NCBI GenBank assembly: GCA_025769875.1
Contig: JAGFNK010000525.1
Location: 1 to 36,209, forward strand
Reading direction: 5' to 3'
DNA from: Russula earlei
Lineage: Eukaryota > Basidiomycota > Agaricomycetes > Russulales > Russulaceae
Length of the DNA stretch: 36,209 nucleotides
Position 1 is the stretch's first letter. Each line of letters opens with the position of its first letter. This document shows positions 19,701-30,478 of the stretch, in pieces. Position numbers and translations under genes: made by a program. The notes under the pieces were generated by a model, which saw nothing but the letters and a program-made list of their open reading frames with translations, made no database searches and was not told the origin of the DNA.

Positions 19701-20451
19701 ATACCTACGAATATTTTGCAACCATCAAGCAGACAATTGGGCAGAACTAGTTCCCTTTATGGAGTTCGCACATAATGCCAGACAACACAGTGCTACGAAC
19801 AAACCCCCGTTTGAAGTCTGGTATGGCTTTAACCCAACATTTGCTCCGCCCCTTGCCTTTACATCAAAGTTCCCTTCAATCCAAGAAAGACTATCAAGAC
19901 TAAACCAACTCAGAGAAGAAGTAGCTGCCTCCCTGAACCGAGCAACAGAAATCATGAAGCAATCAGGACCTCAATCCTCCACATTTCGTTTTAAAGAAGG
20001 GGATCAAGTATGGCTGGAAGCCACGAATCTACGAACCACTCACCCAAAAGCAAAACTAGCCCCTCGACGCTATGGGCCATTCAAAGTCACCACTGCCTAT
20101 CCAGTAAACGTTCGCCTCGAGCTACCAAAGTCTTGGAAGATACACCCAGTTTTTCACCACTCCCTGATTAAACCTTACAAAGAAACCATTGCCCATGGTC
20201 CTAACTTTTCAAACCCGCCACCAATATTAGTCGAAGGTGAAGAACAATATGAAGTAGAACAGATCCTAAACTCTCGGCTCTCCCCAAACCGCAAAGGAAT
20301 CCAATACCTAGTTAAATGGAAAGGGTATACGGTTGCAGAAAATACTTGGGAGCCAGCATCTAACCTATCAAGAGCGCAATCACTTGTTAAAGACTTCCAT
20401 CGGAAATATCCGAAGGCGCTTAGAACGATTCCCACCAGGAGTAACCCCTAA
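16734..20451 (+). pseudogene. pol: pol of element 1 (PR-RT-RNaseH-IN-chromodomain), frameshifted
   Basis: Three large open pieces: 16673-18484 (frame), 18417-19685 and 19759-20451. Protease active site LLDSGAEG, reverse transcriptase YLDDILIM near 18065, RNase H (FRLICDASDF; LWTDHNNL), integrase zinc motif H..H..CAIC, catalytic MDFITD and SDRGPQF, then a chromodomain near 20260-20420 ([17 protein letters not shown]). Breaks against element 3: one base lost at about 16761, an extra A near 18439 and an extra T near 19665, the last cutting integrase just before its catalytic Glu. Its chromodomain is intact, unlike that of element 3. Chromodomains in this group steer integration to marked chromatin. 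Confidence 0.9.
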
Positions 20452-20467
20452 ACCAACAACTCTCATC

Positions 20468-20686
20468 ATGACCTCTGTCGATGACTACCTTTATCCTTGT
20501 TACCAACGAACTTTTCAGAGAACTCCTGCGACCACATGCACCCAATCGACCACAGCCATCCCCAAAGCAAATCATAGAACAAGGGAGAACTCCCCACGAA
20601 CCAACAGACTTCGACTCTTCATATGCAAACTACTCCACCTTCCAAAGAAACAAATTCCTACTGTTGCAGGAGCAACAAGTCTATAA
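20468..20686 (+). CDS. Small 3' ORF(s) between pol and LTR
   Basis: After pol, ATG 20468 opens a 72-codon frame (MTSVDDYLYPCYQ...) ending at 20686. A second frame from ATG 20481 (MTTFILVTNELFRELL...TDFDSSYANYSTFQRNKF) is open through the polypurine tract into the LTR. Both are open in element 3 (30374-30156 and 30361 onward). The second reads more like a protein but has more amino-acid changes between copies. Some chromoviruses have extra 3' frames; no env-type signal or membrane segment is visible. Function unknown. Confidence 0.3.
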   Translation: MTSVDDYLYPCYQRTFQRTPATTCTQSTTAIPKANHRTRENSPRTNRLRLFICKLLHLPKKQIPTVAGATSL

Positions 20687-20698
20687 AGAGGGGATGAA
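20685..20698 (+). other. Polypurine tract
   Basis: AAAGAGGGGATGAA lies directly before the 3' LTR (TGTTACG). It is the expected RNase H-resistant primer for plus-strand DNA. The same sequence is at 30157-30144 in element 3, and before 25421 in element 2. Confidence 0.8.
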
Positions 20699-21541
20699 TG
20701 TTACGAACCAAGGCCAAGTCCTGGCCGAAGATTGTCCTATTTTACTCAAGAAGAACCTCTCTCACTTTGCATTGCCGACTCCCTTCCATTTTCTGGGCTA
20801 TCCCTCCTGTGGTACAAGATATTGCTATTGCAAAGCACTATAACACGACCAGGCACCAGTTTCCTAATCGGGTAATCATCGCGTGGCAGCCACATGGCCA
20901 CCCAGCCACCATGGACCCGAAACAGCGGCACAAACTCTTAGAAACTGTTGCATAAATCATCTGACGTCATCAAGGCTCCAATGACATCATGGCTGACTGA
21001 GCGACTCCACAGTGACCTCATAGGCTCACTAAGCGCTCCACAGTGACATCATAATGATGTCATCGCTCCACAATGATCAGTAATGCGCTCAGTAAGCCTG
21101 AAACTTGACACAAGCAAGTTTATGCCTCTGTAGTCCTATTGGATGGTACCAAAGAGTCTAGAATAGTCCCAGTGCTTTGTAATCGACCCTGTACACTGTA
21201 TATAAGCCCCAATGAAGCATGGCAGTCGTCAGACTGTCCATTTGTGATACTCTCATCTTCCTGGGTACTCCCCTGCGACCGCTCAGTCTAAAGATTCCCC
21301 TCGCTTCCAAGGTACTCTTCAACAACCGCCTTGGTTTAAAGTTCCCCCTGCTACACTGGCCGTCCCAGCCTTCGCCTTTTTGTCTCCTTGCAACAACCTA
21401 CCAGTCCCCTATCTGGTACCTCCTCGTCGTTTGGCTCGTCACTCTTGTTCAACGCCGCCCATTCGCCGCCGTATCAATGCTGATTCCGACCCTTTGCCCA
21501 CCTGCTCCTGAGTCCTTAGTATCAGCAGGATGTTCTTGACA
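20699..21541 (+). repeat. LTR joining elements 1 and 2
   Basis: 843 bp, TG..CA ends. Up to about 21290 it closely follows the 5' LTR; beyond that it has many 1-2 nt indels and substitutions, as does the pol fragment that follows. It serves as 3' LTR of element 1 and 5' border of element 2. CTGACGTCAT, the TATA box and AGACTGTCCA are kept, but an ATG has appeared near 21478 in U5. Confidence 0.85.
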
Positions 21542-24203
21542 GCAACTGTCAAAAGACGCATATCCACTGCCTTTGATTCAGAATTAATTGACACAAATCC
21601 AAGGAGCCAATACTTACCAAGTTGATGTACAATGGGATACAAACAATACCACCTCAGAGAGGGCGATGAACACCTTGCAAGCATTCAAGACACCATTAGG
21701 ACTCTTCGAACCATTGATAATGACATTTGGTCTCTGCAACGCCCCCAGCCAATTTCCAACACTTTATGAACACCATCCTAGCGAAATACATTGCCACTTG
21801 AACGAGTGGTTGTTATCTAGATGATATACTAATCATGGCGCAAACCTTGAACGAACTAGACGACTGGACACATAAAGTCCTAAAAACACTCCAAGACCAC
21901 AACTTATACTTGAAACCAGAGAAATGTTGCTTTCCGACAAACCTTATTAGTTACCTAGGCATCAATATCTCCAAGGACGAATATCCATGGACCAAGACAA
22001 GTTAATAGGGCATTACAAAGTGGCCTACTCCGACCAATGTTACGGAAGTACAAGCATTTCTAGGATTCTGCAACTTCTATCGACGATTTATCCACCAATA
22101 CTCTCGAATAGCACGGCCCTTGTTTAACTTAAAAAGAAAACCCCTTCAAGTGGGAAGACGATGAAGAACAAGCATTTCAGAAACTTAATCCAAGCGTTCA
22201 CAACAGCCCCCATCCTCATGTTACCTGATCATACTAAACCCTTTCAACTCATCTGCTGACACAAGCACTTTGCAGTCAGGTGCAATCTTAGAACAACCCG
22301 ATGAATTTAACAGATATCACCCAGTAGCCTATTTCTCGAAATCCTTGGACCCTGCACAACGAAATTACATGATCTATGATAAAGAACTCCTTGCTATCGT
22401 CTCATCCTCTTGGCACTTTCCGACACTACCTTGAAGGCGCTACACACCCTATTGAATCTATGGACAGACCACAATAATTGACATACTTCATGACAAAACA
22501 GAAACTCACTGGACGACAAGGCCCAGATGGGCACTCCTCCTCAGCAATTTGATTTCACTATCACACCATCACCCAGGGACTATGAACAAGGCAGATGGTC
22601 TGTCCAGGCAGCCAGACTTTAAAGAGGGGATACAAAACGAAAATGATGGAAAGATACTCCTAGACGATAAATATTTTAAAATTCAGAGCAACACACACCT
22701 CTGCTACAGAACCAATCGGTGACCAAGACTTTCGACAACAACTATGATCTAGCAAAGACTATGATCCAGAAGTGTCTAATGCATTAGCAATCATTATACA
22801 GAATGGACCAAGACGGTTGTCCAAAGGCCTACAGGACTGGAACCTCAAAGATGGACTAATATTATTCAAAGGAAAAGTCTACATCCCAAACAATGACACC
22901 CTACGAAAGAAAATTTTGAGACTACACCAAGATTCTCTTGCCGTGGGACATCCTGGTCAATGGAAAACTTACGAACTAATCAGTCGAAACTATTGGTGGC
23001 CAGGGATGCTAACCTATGTCAAAAAGTATGTAGAAGGTTGTGCAATTTGCCAAAGCACAAAGAACCACCCAAAAACAGAAACACCCCTTGTACCCATTAC
23101 ACCAGCTGGAGAAGTATGGAAAAGCATTACCATGGACTTTATCACAGACCTACCAATTTCACAAGGCTTCAACAGCCTCTTAGTTGTGGTAGATCAATTC
23201 AGCAAAGCAATAATCATTACCCCTTGCCACAACACAATCACAGCAGATGAAACAGCAAACTTGATCATGAACAATGTCTGGAGAAGAATAGGCCTTCCAG
23301 TGCAAATAATATCAGACAGAGGCCCTCAATTCGCAGCAAAAGTTACTCAAGAACTATGGAAGAAATTAAATGTCAAAGTATCATTGAGCACAGCATATCA
23401 CCCACAGATGGATGGAGAAACAGAACAAGTTAACCAAGAACTAGAACAATACCTACAAATATTTTGCAACTACCAAGCAGACAATTGGGCAGAACTAATT
23501 CCCTTTATGGAGTTTGCACATAATACCAGACAACACAGTGTGACAAACACACCCCCTTTTTTTTCGAGGTCTGGTACAGCTTTAATCCAACATTCACTCT
23601 GCCCCTCGCCTTTACATCAAAGTTCCCTTCAATCCAAGAAAGACTAATGAGACTAAACCAACTTAGAGAAGAAGTAGCTGCCTCCCTGAACCGAAGCAAA
23701 CTGAGAATCATGAAGCAATCAGGACCTCAATCCTCCACATTTCGTTTTAAAGAAGGGGATCAAGTATGGCTGGAAGCCACAAATCTACGAACCACTCACC
23801 CAAAAGCAAAAGTAGCCCCTCGACGCTATGGACCATTCAAAGTCATCACTGCCTATCCAGTAAATTTCGCCTAGAGCTACCAAAGTCCTGGAAGATACAC
23901 CCGTTTTTCACCACTCCCGATTAAACCTTACAAGAAACCATTGCCCACTGGTCCCTAACTTCTCAAACCCGCCACCAATACTAGTCGAAGGATGAAGAAC
24001 AATATGAAGTAGAACAGATCTTAAACTCTTGCTCTCCCCAAACCGCAAAGGGATCCAATACCTAGTTAAATGGAAAGGGTACACTGCTGCAGAAAATACT
24101 TGGGAACCAGCATCTAACCTATCAAGAGGCATTACTTGTTAAAGACTTCCATCGGAAATATCCGAAGGCACTTAAAGCAATCCCCACCAGGGGTAACTCC
24201 TAA
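21542..24203 (+). pseudogene. pol: pol remnant of element 2 (5'-deleted, old copy)
   Basis: Begins abruptly in reverse transcriptase (matches element 1 from about 17793) right after an LTR end. The leader, gag, protease and early RT are missing. 21542-22770 and 23560-24203 are full of 1-nt indels, while 22772-23530 stays open and encodes most of the integrase (RKKILRLHQDSLAVGHPGQW; GCAICQ; MDFITD; SDRGPQF; QMDGETEQ). Substitutions against element 1 are largely CpG to TpG or CpA. A chromodomain is recognisable near 24040-24120 ([20 protein letters not shown]). Confidence 0.85.
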
Positions 24204-25420
24204 ACTTAGACACACACCATGACCTCCATTGATGACTATCTTTATCCTTGTTACCAAAGAACTTTTCAGAGAACCCCAGCGATCACATGCACCCAATTGA
24301 CCACAGCTATCCCCAAAACAATCCATATGTCAAGACTCACTGTTGAACTATCCAGTTCAAGAGCGAGGAATTACCTCGAAGACGAGTTGATAGACGTCTA
24401 AGATGGTGTGGGTGAGAAGCAGAGTCCAGAGTAGTAACAAATACCAGAGAGGCACTGTTACTGTGAGAGTCGAGCAGTCATGCAGAGAGGAGGCCAGGAT
24501 AGTCACAAGGGGATGGTCCTTAATGGAGTATCCCAGGGATAGAGAGTGCCGTAAACAAATGGACAGTCTAAGGACTGTCCGCTACTTTATTGAGCGCTTA
24601 TATACTACAAGAGAACTGCTAAATAGGGAACAAGTCATAACCTTGTTATCAAGCACAATAGAGTGATGAGTAAGAAGTCGGAGTGTGCTTACTGAGCATG
24701 CTCAGTCATGCTCAGTAAGCTGCTGAGTAAGAAGGCTTCTCTTGATGAGTAAGAGCCTTCACTGTCCACGTGTTCATTGCCTTAGTACATGTGCAAGCAC
24801 CTGATTCATTTTCTGTTAGTTAGTTTAGGGCCGGTCATTTGAGGACTTGTAGTTTGCTTTAGGGAGTAGTGTTATCTTATAAGGCACCCTATATATAGTT
24901 CTATTAGGGTCCTTAGAGTTGACCCTGATACTCTTATTAAGGTCCTTAGTATTGCTTTATAGTTCGTTCTATAGTTATTAGAGTTGGTCTAATAACGTGT
25001 TGTAGGGTCTTTGATACTAGGTTAGTGCCTATTGTAGAGCACCTAGAGTCATCCTAAAGGGTCCCTAGGAGGGTCCTAATACTGTCCTTTCTTGCTAGAA
25101 GGGTTGCCATTAAGTGGGGCTTGCTGTATGTCGATTGTGCCGAGAATCGCTCGCGCGACAATGCGCGCGCAATATTGTGGACACCTCTACTCACCCCTTT
25201 TGCTCATGTGAACAGGGTGACACCATAGAGGCTGGGTTTCCTCCTATAAGGAAGGGTCCTTCAAGGGCCCTCTCCAGAGAATGGTTCATGACACCATAGA
25301 ACATGAGAGAATTCCCCACAACCGAACAGACTTTGACTCTTCATATGCAAACTACTCCACCTTCCAAAGAAATAAGTCCCTACCATTGCAGGAGCAACAA
25401 GTCTATAAAGAGGGGATGAA
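24204..25420 (+). mobile_element. 3' internal end of element 2, split by LTR B2
   Basis: 24204-24327 and 25294-25420 together match the post-pol region of elements 1 and 3 (the small 3' ORF and the polypurine tract AAAGAGGGGATGAA). The intervening 24328-25293 is the family B solo LTR. This shows element 2 was present before LTR B2 arrived. Confidence 0.85.
24328..25293 (-). mobile_element. Solo LTR, family B (copy B2)
   Basis: 966 bp, starts TGTCAAGACT and ends GGTTCATGACA like copy B1. Flanked by a perfect CCATA duplication (24323-24327 and 25294-25298). Inserted in the 3' internal part of element 2. Minus orientation by TATA and AGACTGTCC placement. The palindromic GAGCATGCTC block is preserved. 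Confidence 0.92.
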
Positions 25421-26248
25421 TGTTACAAACCAAGGCCAAGTCCTGGCCATATATTGTCCTATTTCACTCAAGAGAGACCTCTCTCACTTTGCATTGCCAA
25501 CTCACTTCCATTTCTTGGGCTACCCCTCCTGCAGTGCAAGATATCACTATTGCAAAGGCACTATAACATGACCAGGCACCCATTTCCTAATCGGGTAATC
25601 ATTTCGTGGCAGCCAATGGCCACCCAGCCACCAAGAACCCAAAACAGTGGCACAAACTCCTAGAAACTGTTGCATAACTCATCTGATGTCATCAAGGCTC
25701 TAATGACACCATGGCTGACTGAGTGACTCCACAGTGACCTCATAGGCTCACTAAGTGCTCCACAGTGACATCATAATGATGTCATCGCTCCACAATGATC
25801 AGTAATACGCTCAGTAAGCCTGAAACTTGACACACGCAAGTTTATGCCTCAGCAGTCCTATTGGATGGTACCAAAGGGTCTAGAATAGTTCCAGTTCCTT
25901 GTAATTGACCCTGTACACTGTATATAAGCCCCAATGTAGCATGGCAGTCATCAGACTGTCCATTTGTGATACTCTCATCTTCCTGGGTACTCTCTCGTGA
26001 CCGCTCAGTTTAAAGACTCCTCTTGTCTTCAAGGTACTCTTCAACAACTGCCTTGTCTAAAGCCCCTTTGCTGCACTGGCCTCCAGTCTTCGCCTCTGCC
26101 TCCTGCAACACATACCAGTCCCTATCTGGTACCTCTTAGTCATTTGGCTCATCCTCTTGTTCAATGCCGCCTATGCTGTGTACTGTCTGTTCCAACCCTT
26201 GCCCACCTGCTCCTGAGTCCTCAGTGATCAGCAGTACGTGTCTTGACA
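25421..26248 (+). repeat. 3' LTR of element 2
   Basis: 828 bp, TGTTACAAACC...GTGTCTTGACA. It is the most decayed family A LTR in the window: ACGAACC has become ACAAACC, TGACGTCA has become TGATGTCA, and CAACGCC has become CAATGCC, all CpG transitions. Right of it begins a different retroelement (C), with no matching target duplication. Confidence 0.9.
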
Positions 26249-29200
26249 GTCGTTGGTAATTCAGGGCACCCATGATCTGTTGTACCTGTTTTATGTTATT
26301 TGGGGGTCTTGGCCAATTTTTGAGGCCATCCATCTTTACTGGGTCAATTTTCAATGTTCCTTGGTTGATTCTAAAGCCCAAGAAATCAATTTCTCTTTGT
26401 TCGAAGGCACATTTGGATGCTTTAAGGAAGTAAGAGTCTCTTTCAAGGAGGTCAAGGAACTCATGTGTGATTTGTCAATGTAGGTGTTCTTCCCCCAAAC
26501 CTGTGGCTATTGCCATGTCATCAAGGTAGTTGCAGGTGTTCTCTGGGTACTTGAGGAGCCAGGGTCTGAGGGTATGGTTCATTGCTTGTTGAAAGGTTGC
26601 CAGGGCATTGGTGAAGCCAAAGCCCATTACCATAGGGACAAAGGTGCCAAACTGGGTTTTGAAGGCCCTCTTGCGTTGATCTTCTGGGTGAATTAGGATG
26701 TTGTTGTAACCAGCCCTAATGTCGAATTTGCTAAAAGTGGTCTTGCCCCTTAGCCGGTGTAATTGTTCTTTCCATGTTTGGTAAGGCATGGTAGTCAGGG
26801 CTGGTGGCGTTGTTGAGTTTTCGGTAGTCTACTACCATCCATGGGGCAGTGCCATTCTTTTTTTGGACAAAGAAGATGGGGGATACAAAGTCCAAGATAC
26901 CATCCTTGATGAAACCCTTGGCCAGGTCTTCTTGTATTTGTCTTGATGATTCTTGTTTCTCATTCTGTGGGAGGGGGTAAGTTCGACAATCAGGGAATTA
27001 GGGGGCATCTGGTTTCAGAGCGATTCTGAAGTCGAGTTCTCCTTGACTGGGTGGGAGTTGTTTGGCTGCTTCTTCTGAGAAGACCTTTTGGTGACGTGAA
27101 TATTCTAGGGGAATGGTGGTTGTTCTTATTTGTGCGACCCAAACTTTTGGTGGGTTTATTAAGGGTACAGGGGTGAGAAGAACCCCTAGATGGTTTTTAA
27201 GGTGGCCAGTGCTCCAGTCAACAAGGGGTTTAGCGCTTTTAGGAAGGGGTAACCAAGGATCATTCTATCTTCTCCCAAATTGGTAATGTAAAAGGTGAGA
27301 AGTTGTGTGGTTGGGCCATGTCATACAGCCATATGAGCATAATGGGTTAGTGCTCCTCCTTGATTGCTAGTGCCATCAACATTGATGATGGGTCTGGGGG
27401 TTCTGAGGGTTTGAAGTGGGATTTGTAATTTTCCCACAATTCCTTGGCTGATGAAATTTTCTGTTGCCCCACTGTCAAGGAGTGCTTAACCAGTCTTTCC
27501 ATTGGTTGTTAACATAAAAGGAACTTTCATTGAGTTTTCTTTATGGTTGACAATGGTATCTATTTGGGCCTCTGTGCCAACTGTCACACTTTGGCCTAGA
27601 GAAAATCCTCTTTGAGGATGAGGTCCCAGATTTTGGCTCATTCTTTGGCTGGCAGGGCTTTCATGCGGGCTACCATAGAGGCTGGTTCTTCTTCTTTAGA
27701 TGGTTCTGAGGTTGGTTCAGTGGTGCAAGCTTTGGAAGTGGTGGGGGTCAAATTTTTGGGGCATTCTTGGCTGAGGTGGCCCTTTTCCCTGCAGTGGAAG
27801 CAATGCCCTTCTTTTGCTAACTGTTTCCTTTCTTCCTCTATGAGCTTTTTAAAGTTGGACTTGGCAGCATCCACTTGCATTCAATCAGGGTGATGAATTT
27901 TATGTTCTGAGGAGGAGTGTGTGGTTTTCTTCCCCTTGAGTTTCTCTCTTATGGTGACAAATCATCAGTGTTGTCTTCGGGCTTCTTCCTTCCATTCCTG
28001 GAGGGTGGTGGGCCAGATGTCCCTGTTTAGGATTGCACAGTAAAGTCTGCTTTTGAGTCCATTCTTGAAGCTCTTAATGGCAATTACATCCATTTCCGGC
28101 CATCCTGTTTTGGTGAGGAGTTGTTTGAAATTGGAAATGTAGTCATCCAGGGAATCCTTCATTTCATGTTTGACAAGGGCCGCTTGAGCATCTTCCTTTT
28201 CTGCCATGTTGGTGAAGTTGAACATAAAATCAGTGATAAAATCGGTCCACAAGATTTCGTCATTTCAGTTGATAGGGTTCTGGGCCCTAGTTATTTTTTC
28301 TCTGAGGGCTGTCACTTGTGAGTTTACCCAATCTTCCACCTTTTCCCCCTGAATGTAGGAGAGAGCTAAAATGACCCTTTTAGAGGGGTCAATCATGACT
28401 GCCTTATCGTCATTGAGCCCTCAGTAGAGATTGAATTCCATGATGAAGTGTTTCATTTTGTTTCTTTCACCCATGAAGACTGTGGGCTCTTTGCCACTAA
28501 GGGACCCATTGGCTCTTTGGGCGATCTGTGGTGCTTGTGCTGCAGCTGGGGGTTGTGCAACAGCTTGGGCTGGAGCAGCTTGTGGGACTTGTGCCACCAT
28601 AGTGGTTTCAGGGGGGGGTTTCTGTTTCAGGGGGTGTCTGTGGTTCTTGGTTCTCAGGAAGTATCTGAGTTTCAACAGTGTTTTCTGGTTCAGGGGGTTC
28701 AGGGTGGTTGCCTTCTGTGGAAGAGGCCTCTGAGTCTGATGGGGGTTCGTAAAGGGGGTCATTTTTCCTCCAATAGCCTAATCCAAGGCTGTTCCTAATG
28801 AGTTCAAGGTCCTGATGAGTGTAGAGCTGTCCTCTTCTGAGTTGTAGCTCAAACCAGCAGTTGTTGATAAATTCAACAGGTAGTTCTTCATTGTTTTCAG
28901 TGGTAACGTAGCAAAGGAAGGTGTGAAAACTGTCCCAGGTGGCAGTTCCAACGATGTGTTCAGGGAGGTCTGGAGAGGGTCTAGGTTGGATGCGGATCCA
29001 GCAGTTTGGTGGTAGTTCAAGGTTGATCTCCAGAATGGAGTAGGGAAGCTTAGCTTGTGTTATGGCATCACGGCCATTGGAGCGTTAGCTCAAGGTTCAG
29101 TGGGGCCAAGTCCCTGTGACTTGGTTCAATGGTTCAGTGCGACTGGCTCAAAGAGACCGGATCAAAAGGTTTAGCATCTCAAGGCTGAGTCAGACAATGA

Positions 29201-29313
29201 CTCAGTCTGCAGACAGAGTTGATCTCCTGGTTTCACAGAAGAGGAGGATGATGAGAGAGAGAGAGAGGAGGAAGAGGAACACAAGGGTTCCTTGAGGCGT
29301 GCTCAGGTCAAGC
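26249..29313 (-). mobile_element. Decayed Ty3/gypsy fragment (element C)
   Basis: Minus-strand gag-PR-RT fragment unlike family A. Gag pieces: about 29020-28778 and 28762-28421 (Pro/Ala/Gln-rich), 28252-27965 (MWTDFITDFMFNFTNM; LDDYISNFKQLL), and 27880-27638 with zinc knuckle CFHCREKGHLSQEC. A protease DSGATENFI signature is at about 27480-27450. RT runs from about 26900 to 26249 (VDYRKLNNATSPDYHALP; FSKFDIRAGYNNI; YLDDMAIATG; NWPRPPNNIKQVQQIMG). It is cut at the family A LTR, so RNase H and integrase are missing. Many stops and frameshifts are present. The plus strand is TG-rich and visibly poor in CpG, suggesting long exposure to methylation-linked decay. 29021-29313 would be its leader; no LTR of its own was found. 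Confidence 0.8.
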
Positions 29314-30143
29314 TGTCAAGACACGTACTGCTGATCCGTGTGGACTCAGGAGCAGGTGGGCAAAGGTCGGAACAGATGGTACGCGGCGTAGGCGGCGTTG
29401 AACAAGAGGACGAGCCAAATGACTAAGATGTACCAGATGGGGACTGGTACGTGTAACTGGAGGCAGAGGCGAAGGTTAGAAGCCAGTGCAGCGAGGGGCT
29501 TTAAACAAGGCGGTCGTAGAAGAGTACCTTGGGAAGCGAGAGGAGTCTTTAAACTGAGCGGTCGCAGGGGAGTACCCAGGAAGATGAGAGTATCACAAAT
29601 GGACAGTCTGACGACTGCCATGCTTCATTGGGGCTTATATACAGTAGACAGGGTCGATTACAAAGCACTGGGACTATTCTAGACTCTTTGGTACCATCCA
29701 ATAGGACTACAGAGGCATAAACTTGCTTATGCCAAGTTTCAGGCTTACTGAGCGCATTACTGATCATTGTGGAGCGATGACATCATTATGATGTCACTGT
29801 GGGGCGCTTAGTGAGCCTATGAGGTCACTGTGGAGTCGCTCAGTCAGCCATGATGTCATTGGAGCCTTGATGACGTCAGATGATTTATGCAACAGTTTCT
29901 AAGAGTTTGTGCCGCTGTTTCGGGTCCATGGTGGCTGGGTGGCCATGTGGCTGCCACGCGATGATTACCCGATTAGGAAACCGGTGCCTGGTCGTGTTAG
30001 AGTGCTTTTGCAATAGCAATATCTTGTACCGCAGGAGGGATAGCCCAGAAAATGGAAGGGAGTCGGCAATGCAAAGTGAGGAGTGGTCTTTCTTGAGTAA
30101 AATAGGACAATCCTTGGCCAGGACTTGGCCTTGGTTCGTAACA
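29314..30143 (-). repeat. 3' LTR of element 3
   Basis: 830 bp with TG..CA ends when read on the minus strand. The R-start motif AGACTGTCCA is at 29609-29600, the TATA box about 32 nt upstream of it. R-U5 (29609-29314) has no ATG on the transcribed strand. U3 keeps TGACGTCA near 29877-29870. Confidence 0.93.
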
Positions 30144-30478
30144 TTCATCCCCTCTTTATAGACTTGTTGCTCCTGCAACAGTAGGAATTTGTTTCTTTGG
30201 AAGGTGGAGTAGTTTGCATATGAAGAGTCGAAGTCTGTTGGTTCGTGAGGAGTTCCCCCTTGTCCTATGGATTGCTTTAGGGATAGCCGTGGTCGATTGA
30301 GTGCATGTGATCGCAGGAGTTCTCTGAAAAGTTTGTTGGTAACAAGGATAAAGGTAATCATCGACAGAGGTCATGATGAGAGTTGTTGGTTTAGGGGTTA
30401 CTCCTGGTGGGAATTGTCTTAAGCGCCTTCGGATATTTCCGATGGAAGTCTTTAACAAGTAATTGCGCTTTTGATAGG

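Larger units (their letters stand above)
11841..21541 (+). mobile_element. Ty3/gypsy chromovirus, element 1 (family A)
   Basis: LTR (11841-12670), primer-binding site, a 2.5-kb ATG-free leader with open frames, gag, pol (protease, RT, RNase H, integrase, chromodomain), polypurine tract and LTR (20699-21541). Domain order places it in Ty3/gypsy (Metaviridae), and the C-terminal chromodomain makes it a chromovirus, probably near the Tf1/sushi group. It interrupts the gene ending at 11840. The flanks (CACTC left; GCAAC right) do not form a target duplication, and the right flank is pol of another copy, so the 3' side has been rearranged. Against element 3 it differs mainly by single-base indels that break gag and pol. 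Confidence 0.9.

Noticed and set aside
20468..20840. Envelope-like gene downstream of pol
   Set aside because: The frames are short, with no signal peptide, membrane segment or Cys pattern.
26249..29313. Element C as part of family A
   Set aside because: Its Gag, zinc knuckle and RT sequences differ throughout, and no family A leader is present.
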